From Bacteroidota bacterium (lineage in GTDB: Bacteria > Bacteroidota > Bacteroidia > Sphingobacteriales > Sphingobacteriaceae), in contig JABDHD010000013.1 in the NCBI GenBank assembly GCA_013285685.1, positions 1 through 53,781 of the forward strand: a stretch of DNA of 53,781 bases, written 5' to 3'. The notes beneath the pieces were generated by a model, which was not told the origin of the DNA, did no database searches, and saw only the letters and a program-made list of their open reading frames with translations. Shown one piece after another: positions 27,001 to 36,349 of the stretch. The position numbers and the translations under genes were made by a program. How positions within the stretch are numbered: position 1 is the stretch's first letter; each line of letters begins with the position of its first letter.

Positions 27001-27111
27001 TTATTCGTCGTCGTCGTCATTATTTACTTTCAGTTCAAATGGACTCAGATAGAATATTCCCACCAGGAATAACAATCCAGCTACTATTAAATATGCGAAC
27101 TCAAAATGCAT
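27001..27111 (-). CDS. 36-residue single-pass membrane microprotein with an acidic tail
   Basis: ATG at 27109-27111 opens a frame of 36 codons ending at a TAA (27001-27003). The product is MHFEFA, then a hydrophobic stretch of ~17 residues (YLIVAGLLFLVGIFYLS), then PFELKVNNDDDDE. The four consecutive Asp codons are a GAC run (gtc at 27008-27019). It is too short for normal gene finding, but the layout (one helix, clear charge asymmetry) is that of a genuine small membrane protein. It lies 71 bp upstream of the LpxH-like gene on the same strand, so both may be co-transcribed. Function unknown. Confidence 0.6.
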   Translation of the reverse strand: MHFEFAYLIVAGLLFLVGIFYLSPFELKVNNDDDDE

Positions 27112-27183
27112 ACCACACAATTTTTGCAAATATCCGGCAATCGGGTTATTGTAACATTAAGACTATGTTAAATGTAAAAGGTT

Positions 27184-27714
27184 TCACTTGCTGACAAATT
27201 TTTTCTGGATACGATCCAGTTGCTTTAAATGATGCAGCAGGTGTATTCTTATAAATTTTAACCATTGCCCGGCATCCAGTGCACCCAACCGCGCGTGTTT
27301 ATGTTTCGCCGACGGTAAGGCATCATTTACCAGGGGCGCCAGCTCTTCAATTCTTTTCCGGCATTTTATCAGCAGGTTTTTTGCCTCTTCCTTATCTATT
27401 TTCAGCGCTGGAATTTTAGCCGCCACCGCTTCCGGAACTTTTACCTTAACCGGGGGAAACCTTCCGGTAAACATCATCAGGCGCCCCAAAAAAGTTAGCT
27501 GGTTGTTGGTTGGCTTGCAGTTATTGTTGGCGCAACGCTCCAGCGCTATGCACGAACCCAGGGTAGCCTGTAAAATATGGCTGTACACTTCCGCGAATGA
27601 CCATGAACCCTCCTTCGGTGTTACGGTAAACAACTCGTCCGGAATAGAATCCAACCGGGCACGATAACTATCGAGCGCCCCCTCAATTGCCTTACGCTCC
27701 TTTACCAGGTTCAT
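27184..27714 (-). CDS. DinB-like/YfiT-like four-helix metal-binding protein
   Basis: The 176-aa product begins at the ATG at 27714 (a start at 27765 would add 17 residues with no family match). It has a DinB-type layout: the first helix with KAIEGALDSYRARLDSIPDE, WSFAEVYSHIL carrying the first conserved His (residue ~50), and HLLHHLKQLDRI near the C-terminus with further His residues, together the usual three-His metal site. Proteins of this fold include thiol transferases, and their substrates are often unknown. It lies between the GNAT gene and the small membrane protein, on the same strand. Confidence 0.85.
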   Translation of the reverse strand: MNLVKERKAIEGALDSYRARLDSIPDELFTVTPKEGSWSFAEVYSHILQATLGSCIALERCANNNCKPTNNQLTFLGRLMMFTGRFPPVKVKVPEAVAAKIPALKIDKEEAKNLLIKCRKRIEELAPLVNDALPSAKHKHARLGALDAGQWLKFIRIHLLHHLKQLDRIQKKFVSK

Positions 27715-27822
27715 AACAATAAAATTAAATGATTTGTTATTACATGACGACTTGAAACTTTCCACAACCGAACGGTTGCTAACATTGGTGCACCGGCTTT
27801 CAGAAGTATCGGGGGAAATTTA

Positions 27823-28377
27823 TCAGCCTTCAGGCAACACCGGCCTTGCAAGCTTGTAAAGAACATGTTCCCCCAACCAGTGTCCCTCTGCTATCCCGGG
27901 GTGATCAAAATAGCCCGCTTTACGCATCCCTATTCGTTGCATCACTTTCTCAGAGCGAATATTGGGCACTGCCGTGAACGAATAAATTTCATTAAGACCT
28001 AATTGGTTAAACCCAAAATCAAGGCAGGCCAGCGCAGCCTCAGTTGCAAAGCCATCGCCCCAGTTTTCTTTGCTCAGTCGCCAGCCAATTTCAACGCAGG
28101 GGGTGAATTCAGCCTCGAAACCGGGGTGTTCCAAACCGGTAAAACCGATAAACGCACTATTGTCTTTCCGTTCGATCGCAAAAAAACCGTACCCCTGTTG
28201 TTTAATTTGGCGGCTAAGACGCGCGATTTGTTCGGTAGTTTCCACCCCGGTTTTAACCGACGGAAAAAATTCCATTACTTCTTTATCGGCGTTAAGCGCA
28301 ATATAAGGCTCATAGTCAGATGGTAACCAATCACGAAGGATTAGCCTCGGTGTCTCTATAAATATGTCTTGTTTCAA
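27823..28377 (-). CDS. GNAT family N-acetyltransferase (RimJ/RimL-like)
   Basis: The 184-aa protein has the RimJ/RimL pattern: IETPRLILRDWLPSDYEPY at the N-terminus, EIGWRLSKENWGDGFATEA (the acetyl-CoA loop with WGDGFATEA near residues 107-115), then LNEIYSFTAVPNIRSEKVMQRIGMRKAG, the classic ending of the fold. Such enzymes acetylate N-termini of ribosomal proteins or small amines; the substrate here is unknown. It is a single gene on the minus strand, divergent from gltB across 326 bp. Confidence 0.92.
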   Translation of the reverse strand: MKQDIFIETPRLILRDWLPSDYEPYIALNADKEVMEFFPSVKTGVETTEQIARLSRQIKQQGYGFFAIERKDNSAFIGFTGLEHPGFEAEFTPCVEIGWRLSKENWGDGFATEAALACLDFGFNQLGLNEIYSFTAVPNIRSEKVMQRIGMRKAGYFDHPGIAEGHWLGEHVLYKLARPVLPEG

Positions 28378-28703
28378 CCTGTTAAATATAATAAAGCCTT
28401 ATAAAATGAAAGGTGCGAAATTCAGTTTTATATGATAAAATGGTGCGTTTTGCCAGTGAGTCATTGTAACTAACTTTTTAGTATAGCAATTTGGTAGTCT
28501 ATTTTTTAAACAAACACATCAATTGCTAAATTTATTATTTGCAAAATATCAATAGAAAGCCTTTATTTTTAACAATATTGCAATTTATTAAAATTAGGAT
28601 GCAAGTTTATTTGGAAATCTTTAAAAATATTGATAAATTTTCAATTAAAAAAACCAATCAGTATCTTCGTAGTTGACCATTTTATAAACTGTAGTATAAT
28701 TGA
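28378..28703. promoter_or_regulatory. AT-rich divergent intergenic region upstream of gltB
   Basis: No open frame. The 326 bp are very AT-rich. A box TATCTTCG at 28662-28669 resembles the Bacteroidota -7 consensus TAnnTTTG and lies 34 nt before the gltB ATG; I found no matching TTTG about 20 nt upstream of it, so the promoter call is tentative. The upstream 28430-28640 stretch is rich in A/T runs and may bend DNA or bind regulators. Confidence 0.4.
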
Positions 28704-31700
28704 ATGATGGATCAAGATGAAAGCCGACAGGGCCTGTACAGGCCGGAATTTGAACACGACTCGTGCGGAACGGGGTTTATAACGAACATTAACGGGCATA
28801 AATCCAATCAGATCATAAACGACGCGCTTACCATGCTGGAAAACATGGAGCATCGCGGCGCTTGCGGATGTGACCCTGAAACCGGAGACGGAGCAGGCAT
28901 ACTTATTCAGCTGCCACATGAGTTTTTGATGGAGGAGTGCTCCGATTTAGAGATCAGCCTGCCCGAACCGGGCGAATATGGTGTGGGAATGATATTTTTT
29001 CCAAAGGAATCAGCATTAAAAAAGGCCTGCCGTACCATAATAAGCAATGCTATAGAAAAATTAGGATTGCATAAACTGGGCTACCGCAAACTCCATGTAA
29101 ATTCATCAACTATTGGCGAAACGGCCCGCAAAGCCGAGCCTGATGCGGAACAATTGTTTATCCAAAGGCCGCATCATATCACTAATCCGGAGGATTTTGA
29201 GCGCAAACTATACATCTTAAGAAGATACATTAATAAAACAGTAAGCGAGACTGTACCTGCAGCGGCTGAACATTTTTATTTCACCTCGCTGTCATGCAAA
29301 ACCATTATTTATAAAGGCCAGGTTACTACTTACCAGCTTCGTCAATATTTTAATGATTTGACCGACCCGCGTATTGCATCGGGCTTTGCCATGATCCACT
29401 CGCGGTTCTCCACCAATACCTTCCCGTCGTGGAAACTCGCACAGCCATTCAGGCTCATCGCGCATAACGGCGAGATCAATACCTTAACAGGCAACTTAAA
29501 CTGGTTTTACTCCGGCCTGAAATCATACATGTCTCCCTACTTCACACAGGAAGAAATGGAGATGCTGCTGCCGGTGATCGATAATAACCAGTCGGACTCG
29601 GCCTGCCTCGATAACATCATCGAGATACTGCTGCACAGCGGCCGCTCATTACCGCATGTGATGATGATGCTGATCCCCGAAGCTTGGGACGGCAATGAGC
29701 AGATGGACCCGGTTAAAAAGGCATTTTATGAATTCCACGCCGCTTTAATGGAGCCATGGGATGGCCCTGCCGCTATCACTTTCACCGATGGCAAATTGAT
29801 TGGCGCGTTGCTTGACCGTAACGGATTGCGCCCGCTGCGCTTTGTGATCACAAACGATGGTCGCGTTATAGCAGCATCTGAAGCCGGCGTATTAAACCTG
29901 GACGAAAGCCTGGTGATTGAAAAAGGCCGCCTGCAGCCCGGGAAAATGTTATTGATCGATACCGTAAAAGGCAAGATCATAACCGACGACGAGATCAAAC
30001 ACCAGGTAGCGTCGCGGCAGCCTTATGGCCAGTGGCTTGAGGATTATAAGATCGAACTGGGGCAGCTTAGCGAGCCGCGTTTGGCATTCGCGAGCCTGAC
30101 AGATGATTCGGTTTTCCGTTACCAGCAGGTATTTGGCTACAGCCGTGAAGATATTGAAAGCATTATAAAACCCATGGCGCTTGACGGGAAAGAACCTGTC
30201 GGCTCGATGGGTACGGACGTACCGCTGGCCGTTTTATCAGACAAACCGCAGCACCTGTCCAGCTATTTTAAACAATTTTTTGCCCAGGTGACTAACCCGC
30301 CTATCGATCCGATACGTGAGCGGCTGGTGATGAGCCTTTCAACCTTTATCGGCAACAATGGCAACCTGCTGGATGAGGATAAAATGCACTGCCATTGCGT
30401 GGTTTTAAAACACCCTATCTTAAAAAATCACCAGCTTGAAAAACTGAGGAGTATTGATACCGGCATGTTCCATGCCAAAACGCTGCAAACCTATTTTAAT
30501 GCCGACGGTATGCCAGGCTCGCTTGAAAAAGGCCTGGCGAGGCTTTGCCGTTATGCTGAGGATGCTGTAAACGACGGGTTTGAAGTGCTCATACTATCGG
30601 ATAGGGCAATCGATTCCGACCACGCTCCTATCCCATCGCTTTTGGCTGTTTCAGCAGTGCACCACCACCTGATCAGAAGCGGCCGCCGTGGCGAGGTTGG
30701 CTTAGTAATTGAGACCGGTGATACCTGGGAAGTACATCATTTTGCCTGCCTGCTGGCCTTTGGCGCAACAGCCATCAATCCATACCTGGCATTGTCCACC
30801 ATCAAAACGATCAAAAACAATGGCATGTTGCAAACCGACCTGGATATTAAGGAACTGCAGAAGAATTATGTAAAATCCATAAATGACGGCTTGCTCAAAA
30901 TATTCTCAAAAATGGGGATATCCACCCTGCAGTCATACCATGGCTCACAGGTTTTTGAGATTTTGGGTATCAATCAGCAGGTTGTCGACAAATATTTTAC
31001 CGGCGCAGTTACCCGCATAGGCGGTTTAGGGCTTGATGAAATAGCCAAAGAGGCGCTTTGCAAACATAAAATAGGCTTCAGCGGCTCGAAAACAGGCGCA
31101 CATTTATTGCCTGATGGCGGCATTTACCAATGGAAGCGCCGCGGCGAATCGCACCTTTTCAACCCGACCACCGTGCATCTGTTGCAACATGCAACGCGCA
31201 CCGACGATTATTCGGTTTATAAAAACTACGCGAAAACGATCAATGAGCAAAGCGAAAAGCATTTTACCATCAGGGGATTGCTTGATTTTGCCCATCATCG
31301 CGAGCCGATCAGCCTAGACCAGGTGGAAAAAGCCGAAGAGATCATGAAGCGTTTCGCTACCGGCGCGATGTCGTTTGGCTCTATATCACATGAGGCGCAC
31401 AGCACGCTGGCCATTGCCATGAACCGCATCGGCGGCAAAAGCAATACCGGTGAAGGTGGTGAAGATGAAATGCGGTACGAACGCCTGCCGAACGGCGATT
31501 TTATGCGCTCGGCCATCAAACAGGTGGCATCGGCCCGGTTTGGGGTAACCTCCAACTATCTTACCAATGCTGATGAATTACAGATAAAAATGGCCCAGGG
31601 TGCAAAACCCGGCGAAGGCGGACAGTTGCCCGGCCACAAGGTGGATGACTGGATCGCAAAAACGCGTCACTCAACGCCAGGGGTAGGCTTAATTTCGCCG

Positions 31701-33227
31701 CCGCCGCACCACGATATTTATTCCATCGAAGATTTGGCGCAACTGATCTTCGACTTAAAAAATGCCAACCGTGCCGCACGCATCAATGTAAAGCTGGTAT
31801 CAAAAGCCGGCGTGGGCACCATTGCTGCCGGCGTGGCCAAAGCGCATGCGGATGTGATCCTGATCGCAGGTTATGACGGCGGTACAGGCGCATCGCCCAT
31901 CAGCTCCATTAAACATGCAGGGCTGCCCTGGGAGCTTGGCTTAACGGAAGCGCACCAAACGCTGGTTCGCAATAAATTGCGGAGCCGCGTGGTATTGCAG
32001 ACAGACGGTCAACTTAAAACCGGGCGTGATATTGCTATCGCCTGTTTAATGGGTGCGGAGGAATGGGGCGTCGCTACCGCAGCGCTGGTTGCCGGCGGCT
32101 GTATCATGATGCGCAAATGCCACCTCAACACCTGCCCGGTAGGCGTTGCCACACAGGACCCGGAATTAAGGAAATTATTCTCGGGGAAACCGGAACACAT
32201 AGTGAATTTGTTCCGCTTCCTGGCTGAAGAGCTGCGGGAAATCATGGCCGAACTCGGCTTCCGGACGATCAATGAAATGGTTGGCCGTGTTCAGTTCCTG
32301 AAAGTAAAAGATGGCTTAACTAACTGGAAAGCAAAGAAGATCGACCTCTCCGGCATATTGCACCCCGTTACTAATCCAAAAGAATTAACGCTTTACAACA
32401 GCGAGAAACAAGACCATGGCATGGATGATATCCTTGATTGGAAGCTACTGGAAGCTGCGCAGCCTGCATTGGAAGATAAAACGCCGGTGTTTGCAACGTT
32501 CGCGGTTAGGAATGTCGACCGTACCATAGGAACATTGCTTTCGAACGAAATATCCAAAAAATACGGTTCTGTAGGTCTGCCCGATAATACAATCAACTTT
32601 AAATTTATCGGCTCGGCCGGGCAAAGCTTTGGGGCATTTGCAGCCAAGGGCATTTCATTTGAACTGGAGGGTGAAGCAAACGACTATGTAGGCAAAGGTT
32701 TGTCCGGGGCGCAACTCGCTATTTATCCTTCAGAAAAGGCAACATTTACGCCGGAGGACAATATCATCATTGGTAACGTAGCCTTATACGGCGCAACTTC
32801 CGGCGAGGTATTCATTCGCGGGATGGCCGGCGAGCGTTTCGCCGTACGTAACTCCGGCGCCACCACGGTGGTTGAAGGCATAGGCGATCACGGTTGTGAA
32901 TACATGACGGGCGGCCGGGCGTTGATCCTCGGCGGAACAGGGCGAAACTTTGCGGCCGGTATGAGCGGCGGTATAGCCTGGGTACATAACCCCAACAATA
33001 CCTTCGCTGAAAATTGCAACCCGGAAATGGTTGACCTTGACCCGCTAACTGCGGATGATGAAGACCAGATAACCGCTTTGCTGCGCAAGCACATTCACTT
33101 GACTGGCAGCCAGGTTGCCAAAAACCTGCTGGCCGACTGGGGCGAAGCTGCATCACAATTTGTGAAGGTTTACCCGAAAGAGTACAAGAAGGTTTTAGAA
33201 AAATTACAATATCAAACAATAGGCTAA
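28704..33227 (+). CDS. gltB: Glutamate synthase, large subunit
   Basis: GltB makes two glutamates from glutamine and 2-oxoglutarate. The 1507-aa protein has the full layout: class II glutamine amidotransferase with nucleophile C21 (DSCGTGFITNINGH) after a short propeptide, central domain (~480-780), FMN/Fe-S synthase domain (~830-1200) with the [3Fe-4S] cysteines in RKCHLNTCPVGVATQDPELR (the cluster motif C-x5-C-x4-C incl. the preceding C), and a C-terminal beta-helix (GXGXG) domain (~1250-1490). The TAA stop and gltD ATG share one base (TAATG), so the subunits are translationally coupled. The ammonia tunnel is expected between domains. Electrons come from GltD. Confidence 0.97.
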   Translation: MMDQDESRQGLYRPEFEHDSCGTGFITNINGHKSNQIINDALTMLENMEHRGACGCDPETGDGAGILIQLPHEFLMEECSDLEISLPEPGEYGVGMIFFPKESALKKACRTIISNAIEKLGLHKLGYRKLHVNSSTIGETARKAEPDAEQLFIQRPHHITNPEDFERKLYILRRYINKTVSETVPAAAEHFYFTSLSCKTIIYKGQVTTYQLRQYFNDLTDPRIASGFAMIHSRFSTNTFPSWKLAQPFRLIAHNGEINTLTGNLNWFYSGLKSYMSPYFTQEEMEMLLPVIDNNQSDSACLDNIIEILLHSGRSLPHVMMMLIPEAWDGNEQMDPVKKAFYEFHAALMEPWDGPAAITFTDGKLIGALLDRNGLRPLRFVITNDGRVIAASEAGVLNLDESLVIEKGRLQPGKMLLIDTVKGKIITDDEIKHQVASRQPYGQWLEDYKIELGQLSEPRLAFASLTDDSVFRYQQVFGYSREDIESIIKPMALDGKEPVGSMGTDVPLAVLSDKPQHLSSYFKQFFAQVTNPPIDPIRERLVMSLSTFIGNNGNLLDEDKMHCHCVVLKHPILKNHQLEKLRSIDTGMFHAKTLQTYFNADGMPGSLEKGLARLCRYAEDAVNDGFEVLILSDRAIDSDHAPIPSLLAVSAVHHHLIRSGRRGEVGLVIETGDTWEVHHFACLLAFGATAINPYLALSTIKTIKNNGMLQTDLDIKELQKNYVKSINDGLLKIFSKMGISTLQSYHGSQVFEILGINQQVVDKYFTGAVTRIGGLGLDEIAKEALCKHKIGFSGSKTGAHLLPDGGIYQWKRRGESHLFNPTTVHLLQHATRTDDYSVYKNYAKTINEQSEKHFTIRGLLDFAHHREPISLDQVEKAEEIMKRFATGAMSFGSISHEAHSTLAIAMNRIGGKSNTGEGGEDEMRYERLPNGDFMRSAIKQVASARFGVTSNYLTNADELQIKMAQGAKPGEGGQLPGHKVDDWIAKTRHSTPGVGLISPPPHHDIYSIEDLAQLIFDLKNANRAARINVKLVSKAGVGTIAAGVAKAHADVILIAGYDGGTGASPISSIKHAGLPWELGLTEAHQTLVRNKLRSRVVLQTDGQLKTGRDIAIACLMGAEEWGVATAALVAGGCIMMRKCHLNTCPVGVATQDPELRKLFSGKPEHIVNLFRFLAEELREIMAELGFRTINEMVGRVQFLKVKDGLTNWKAKKIDLSGILHPVTNPKELTLYNSEKQDHGMDDILDWKLLEAAQPALEDKTPVFATFAVRNVDRTIGTLLSNEISKKYGSVGLPDNTINFKFIGSAGQSFGAFAAKGISFELEGEANDYVGKGLSGAQLAIYPSEKATFTPEDNIIIGNVALYGATSGEVFIRGMAGERFAVRNSGATTVVEGIGDHGCEYMTGGRALILGGTGRNFAAGMSGGIAWVHNPNNTFAENCNPEMVDLDPLTADDEDQITALLRKHIHLTGSQVAKNLLADWGEAASQFVKVYPKEYKKVLEKLQYQTIG

Positions 33228-34705
33228 TGGGAAAAGCGACAGGATTTATGGAGTTCGACAGGGAACTGCCTGAAAAAGTGCCCGCTGCTGAACGCATAAG
33301 GAATTATAACGAATTTGAAAGTTTATACAGCACCGAAAAACTGAACCACCAGGCCGCGCGCTGTATGAATTGCGGCATCCCATTTTGTCATTCGGGATGC
33401 CCGCTGGGGAATATCATTCCGGAATTTAACGACGCCGTTTACCGCAAAAACTGGGAAGAAGCATACAATATTTTATCATCAACAAATAACTTTCCTGAGT
33501 TTACCGGGAGGATATGCCCTGCGCCTTGTGAGTCGGCCTGCGTTTTAGGCATTAACAAGCCCGCCGTTGCGATTGAGGAAATAGAAAAACATATCATTGA
33601 GATCGCTTTTGAAAAAAAGCTGGTAAAACCGACCGCACCGCTGGTAAAAACCGGCAAAAAAATAGCTGTGGTGGGCTCGGGTCCGGCAGGATTGGCTGCA
33701 GCGGCACAATTGGCCAAAGCCGGCCACCTGGTGACCGTTTTCGAACGCGATGACCGGCCCGGGGGCTTACTGCGCTACGGTATACCCGACTTTAAGCTGG
33801 AAAAAAATATCGTAGAGCGCCGTATAGAACTGATGAAGGAAGACGGCGTGACTTTTAAATGCAATACCGAGGTTGGTCGCGACATCCCGGCTGATGAAGT
33901 GGTTCGCACGCATGACGCGGTGGTGTTGGCAGGCGGCTCAACTATCCCTCGTAACCTGAATATTCCCGGCCGCGAGTTGAAGGGCATCCATTTTGCCATG
34001 GACTTTTTAAAGCAGCAAAACAAACGGGTAAGCGGCACACCATTTAGCCAGGAAGATATTTTGGCAACCGGCAAAGATGTGATCATCATTGGTGGCGGCG
34101 ATACCGGCTCCGACTGCGTGGGCACTTCCAACCGCCAGGGTGCACGTTCCATTAAACAATTTGAGGTAATGACGCAGCCACCGGTGAACCGTACCGTCCA
34201 CATGCCATGGCCCTCCTACCCCATGGTGCTGAAAACCACCAGCAGCCACGAAGAAGGCTGCGATCGTTACTGGGGCATCAATACCGAAGAGTTTTTGGGC
34301 GACGAAAACGGCAACCTAAGGGCCATCCGCGTGGTTGACATTACCTGGGAACTGGACGTAATGAACCGCCCGATAAAATTTGCGAAAGTTGAAGGCTCCG
34401 AGCGCGAAATTGAATGCCAAAGGGTATTCCTGGCCATGGGCTTCCTGTTTCCGCAGCATACCGGCATGATAGAGAACCTGAATGTTGAGCTTGACGAACG
34501 AAAAAACGTAAAAGCCAAAGAAGGCGTTTACCGCACCAACGTAAGCAAAGTATTTGCCTGCGGCGATATGCGCAGGGGCCAATCACTGGTGGTTTGGGCC
34601 ATCTCGGAAGGCCGCGAAGCCGCACGCAAAGTCGATGAATTCCTGATGGGACATTCTATTTTGGAAAGCAAGGATGCGGTGAACCAGTTTGAGCAGGCGT
34701 TTTGA
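33227..34705 (+). CDS. gltD: Glutamate synthase, small subunit
   Basis: GltD takes electrons from NAD(P)H and passes them to GltB through FAD and Fe-S centres. The 492-aa protein shows two N-terminal cysteine clusters, [17 protein letters not shown] (residues ~45-60) and CPAPCESAC (~93-101); an FAD loop [18 protein letters not shown] (~149-166); and a nucleotide loop [11 protein letters not shown] (~287-297). The start overlaps the gltB stop by one base. The C-terminal [21 protein letters not shown] is typical. Immediately after it the DNA becomes repeat-rich and accessory. Confidence 0.97.
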   Translation: MGKATGFMEFDRELPEKVPAAERIRNYNEFESLYSTEKLNHQAARCMNCGIPFCHSGCPLGNIIPEFNDAVYRKNWEEAYNILSSTNNFPEFTGRICPAPCESACVLGINKPAVAIEEIEKHIIEIAFEKKLVKPTAPLVKTGKKIAVVGSGPAGLAAAAQLAKAGHLVTVFERDDRPGGLLRYGIPDFKLEKNIVERRIELMKEDGVTFKCNTEVGRDIPADEVVRTHDAVVLAGGSTIPRNLNIPGRELKGIHFAMDFLKQQNKRVSGTPFSQEDILATGKDVIIIGGGDTGSDCVGTSNRQGARSIKQFEVMTQPPVNRTVHMPWPSYPMVLKTTSSHEEGCDRYWGINTEEFLGDENGNLRAIRVVDITWELDVMNRPIKFAKVEGSEREIECQRVFLAMGFLFPQHTGMIENLNVELDERKNVKAKEGVYRTNVSKVFACGDMRRGQSLVVWAISEGREAARKVDEFLMGHSILESKDAVNQFEQAF

Positions 34706-34907
34706 GGAAGTTCATGGTTCATGGGTCATAGTTCATGGTAGAAAGCCAATAGTTGACAGCAAATAAGCACCGGGCCGTGCGATTCCTTCCCCGAGGGAAG
34801 GGAAGGTAGGGGTAAGCGGGCGCTAAGCGTTAAGGATCGCTTTTAGCATAAACTAAAAGCGTCTTTGGGACTTTACTGACTTTCCGGACTTAGGTCTAAA
34901 AAAAATC
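34706..34907. repeat. Repeat-rich non-coding stretch after gltD
   Basis: 34710-34740 is a word run of gttcatgg units. 34771-34786 is a 16-mer (cgggccgtgcgattcc) shared with 17443-17458, followed by a cttccc/gggaag palindrome. 34838-34846 and 34853-34861 form a perfect 9-bp hairpin (cgcttttag, loop cataaa). The hairpin could end the gltBD transcript although no T run follows it. No gene is seen. Confidence 0.6.
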
Positions 34908-34961
34908 AATCAATCAATTATAGTAGCGAAACCGGGCGGCGAATTTGCCTGGTTTTTTTGT
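34908..34961 (+). repeat. Cassette-boundary repeat, copy A
   Basis: Core words: aatcaatcaa, tagtagcgaaa, ccgggcggcg, aatttgcctgg, then T7. Positions 34929-34937 pair with 34947-34955 (9 bp with one G-U), followed by a T run, so as RNA it resembles a plus-strand terminator. It lies between gltD and the toxin-antitoxin pair. Copies B (35591-35641) and C (36350-36401) follow. Confidence 0.8.
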
Positions 34962-34993
34962 GAGCGTTTGGGTTAGAAAAATTGAAACCCGGG

Positions 34994-35025
34994 AATTTAC
35001 GTTATGGAAAAAAACCGTAAATTTG
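34994..35025 (+). promoter_or_regulatory. Candidate promoter and operator of the toxin-antitoxin pair
   Basis: TAAATTTG at 35018-35025 fits the Bacteroidota -7 box. A perfect 8-bp inverted repeat, aatttacg (34994-35001) and cgtaaatt (35016-35023), spans it with a 14-nt spacer, so the half-sites are 22 bp apart centre to centre (two helical turns). This is what an autoregulating antitoxin operator would look like. The antitoxin ATG is at 35056. Confidence 0.55.
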
Positions 35026-35055
35026 TTTTTATATCAAAAGCGACAATTGCATAAT

Positions 35056-35262
35056 ATGGAAACTTTGATTGTTTACCCCACAAAAGCACAGGAAAAAGCT
35101 GTTACAGCATTCCTTAACGCGCTAAATGTGCAGTTTGAGAAAAAGCAGGAAGTATTGCCGCCACATGTAATTGCCGGAATAAAAAAGGGCCAGGAAGATA
35201 TTAAAGCCGGCGATACTTTTACGTACGACGAGTTTAAGCAGCAGCTTTCTATTTCTAAGTGA
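35056..35262 (+). CDS. Small antitoxin-like protein of a RelE/ParE-type pair
   Basis: The 68-residue product (METLIVYPTKAQEKAVTAFL...) starts at 35056; an upstream in-frame start would translate promoter DNA. It has an N-terminal beta-strand and a helical middle, followed by a C-terminal DIKAGDTFTYDEFKQQL tail that would wrap the toxin. The pattern fits the Bacteroidota small antitoxin/DUF2683-like group found before RelE/ParE toxins. Its TGA stop overlaps the toxin's GTG start (GTGA), a typical toxin-antitoxin coupling. An inverted repeat lies over the promoter. Confidence 0.8.
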   Translation: METLIVYPTKAQEKAVTAFLNALNVQFEKKQEVLPPHVIAGIKKGQEDIKAGDTFTYDEFKQQLSISK

Positions 35263-35549
35263 GCTATACCCTAACATTTTCAAGGCAAGCCAAAGAAACC
35301 TATGCGGCCATCCAATTACAGCTATGCAATCGTTGGGGGCAAACTGTTTTAGAGAAGTTTGAGCGAAAAACGGTTAAAACCCTTGATTCGATCTTGCAAT
35401 CACCACTAATGTTCAAGTCAGTAATGGATACCCCAAATATCCGGAAAGGATTGATCCATAAAAATTGCTCTGTTTTTTATGAAGTTAAGACGAGTGAAAT
35501 AGAAATACTTTTCTTTTGGGACAACCGGCAAGATCCTATCTTTTTATAA
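35259..35549 (+). CDS. RelE/ParE superfamily toxin-like protein
   Basis: The 96-aa protein begins SYTLTFSRQAKETYAAI, has a central RWGQTVLEKFERKTVKTLDSI helix and ends EVKTSEIEILFFWDNRQDP, matching the small beta-sheet fold of RelE/ParE toxins. The final FFWDNRQDP is typical of Bacteroidota members. Such toxins either cleave mRNA at the ribosome or inhibit gyrase; the sequence alone does not decide. It starts at a GTG that overlaps the antitoxin stop, so it depends on antitoxin translation. Repeat copy B follows 41 bp after its stop. Confidence 0.82.
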   Translation: MSYTLTFSRQAKETYAAIQLQLCNRWGQTVLEKFERKTVKTLDSILQSPLMFKSVMDTPNIRKGLIHKNCSVFYEVKTSEIEILFFWDNRQDPIFL

Positions 35550-35590
35550 GAAATATTACAGGGTTATTTTGGATTTTCGGACTCAATAGC

Positions 35591-35641
35591 AATCAATCAA
35601 AGTAGCAAAACCGGGCGGCGAAAGTCATCAGGTTTTTTTGT
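35591..35641 (+). repeat. Cassette-boundary repeat, copy B
   Basis: Same core words as copies A and C (aatcaatcaa, agtagcaaaa, ccgggcggcg, then aggttttttt). The hairpin is weaker here (aaaacc/ggtttt). It lies between the toxin gene and the unknown membrane protein. The preceding ttttcggact also recalls the sequence before copy A. Confidence 0.75.
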
Positions 35642-35708
35642 TGGCCAGCGGCATTTTTCATTTACTTTTATGTTCGGGTACATTTGGGATATAAAACTAA
35701 CCGTAAAT

Positions 35709-36302
35709 ATGGACTTAAATCCGGTCGTACATGATCATGGCAGCCTGAATTTCGAAGCATCGAAACCCCTTGCGAATATGATTGCCTTCATCAAAGGGCA
35801 GCTGTTTAGTTTTATCGTTTCACTGTGGTTCGTTTTTTTGTTGGAGTCGATAAAACTCTTCAAAGTATCCGGAAAAACAATAAACCCGGTTTATCTGCTG
35901 GCCGAACTCATACTATTGGCAGCTGTGGTCTTTGTATCTTACACCCTTATTAACAGGGTTAAACCTGTTGTGGAGATAACGGGCAGAGCTGTATCTATTG
36001 CAAATGAAATAGTTTCTATCACTCCTTTTACTTTTAACCTGCGTTTTTGGCGCAAGAAACTGCCCCAAAAGTTGGTGTTCAGGATAAACGAATTGGGAAT
36101 TCGAAAAACAGATAATCCTTTAAGATTTGTAAAGGTTTCTGATAGCTTCAGAAACCGCGTATTTGAACTGCGTGATAAAAACAAAACAGCATACATCGTA
36201 TTTGACTATTATGATGCCAGGCTAAAAGAAAAATTAACGGAGATATTGGTTGAAGTTACCCCGCCAGAACTATTAATCCCTGGCAGGCTTAGGCATCATT
36301 GA
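35709..36302 (+). CDS. Membrane-anchored protein of unknown function with two TM helices
   Basis: The 197-aa product starts at the ATG at 35709; a -7-like box TACATTTG lies at 35679-35686, inside the longer open frame, which argues for this start. Two hydrophobic segments occur at residues ~31-49 and ~60-80, followed by a soluble C-terminal half with beta-strand-like pattern (VEITGRAVSIANEIVSITPF, LRFVKVSDSFRNRVFEL, KTAYIVFDYYD) that recalls PH-like domains of bacterial membrane proteins. Not recognised as a named family. It is alone between repeat copies B and C, so it looks like an independent cassette. Confidence 0.65.
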   Translation: MDLNPVVHDHGSLNFEASKPLANMIAFIKGQLFSFIVSLWFVFLLESIKLFKVSGKTINPVYLLAELILLAAVVFVSYTLINRVKPVVEITGRAVSIANEIVSITPFTFNLRFWRKKLPQKLVFRINELGIRKTDNPLRFVKVSDSFRNRVFELRDKNKTAYIVFDYYDARLKEKLTEILVEVTPPELLIPGRLRHH

Positions 36303-36349
36303 GGTTTTCATTTGCGTAAACTTCATGGTGGGCATTTAAAGAAGTGAAT

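Noticed and set aside
28704..34705. Long antisense open frames opposite gltB and gltD
   Set aside because: They are by-products of codon bias in the true genes; there is no start signal, domain or conservation pattern to support them.
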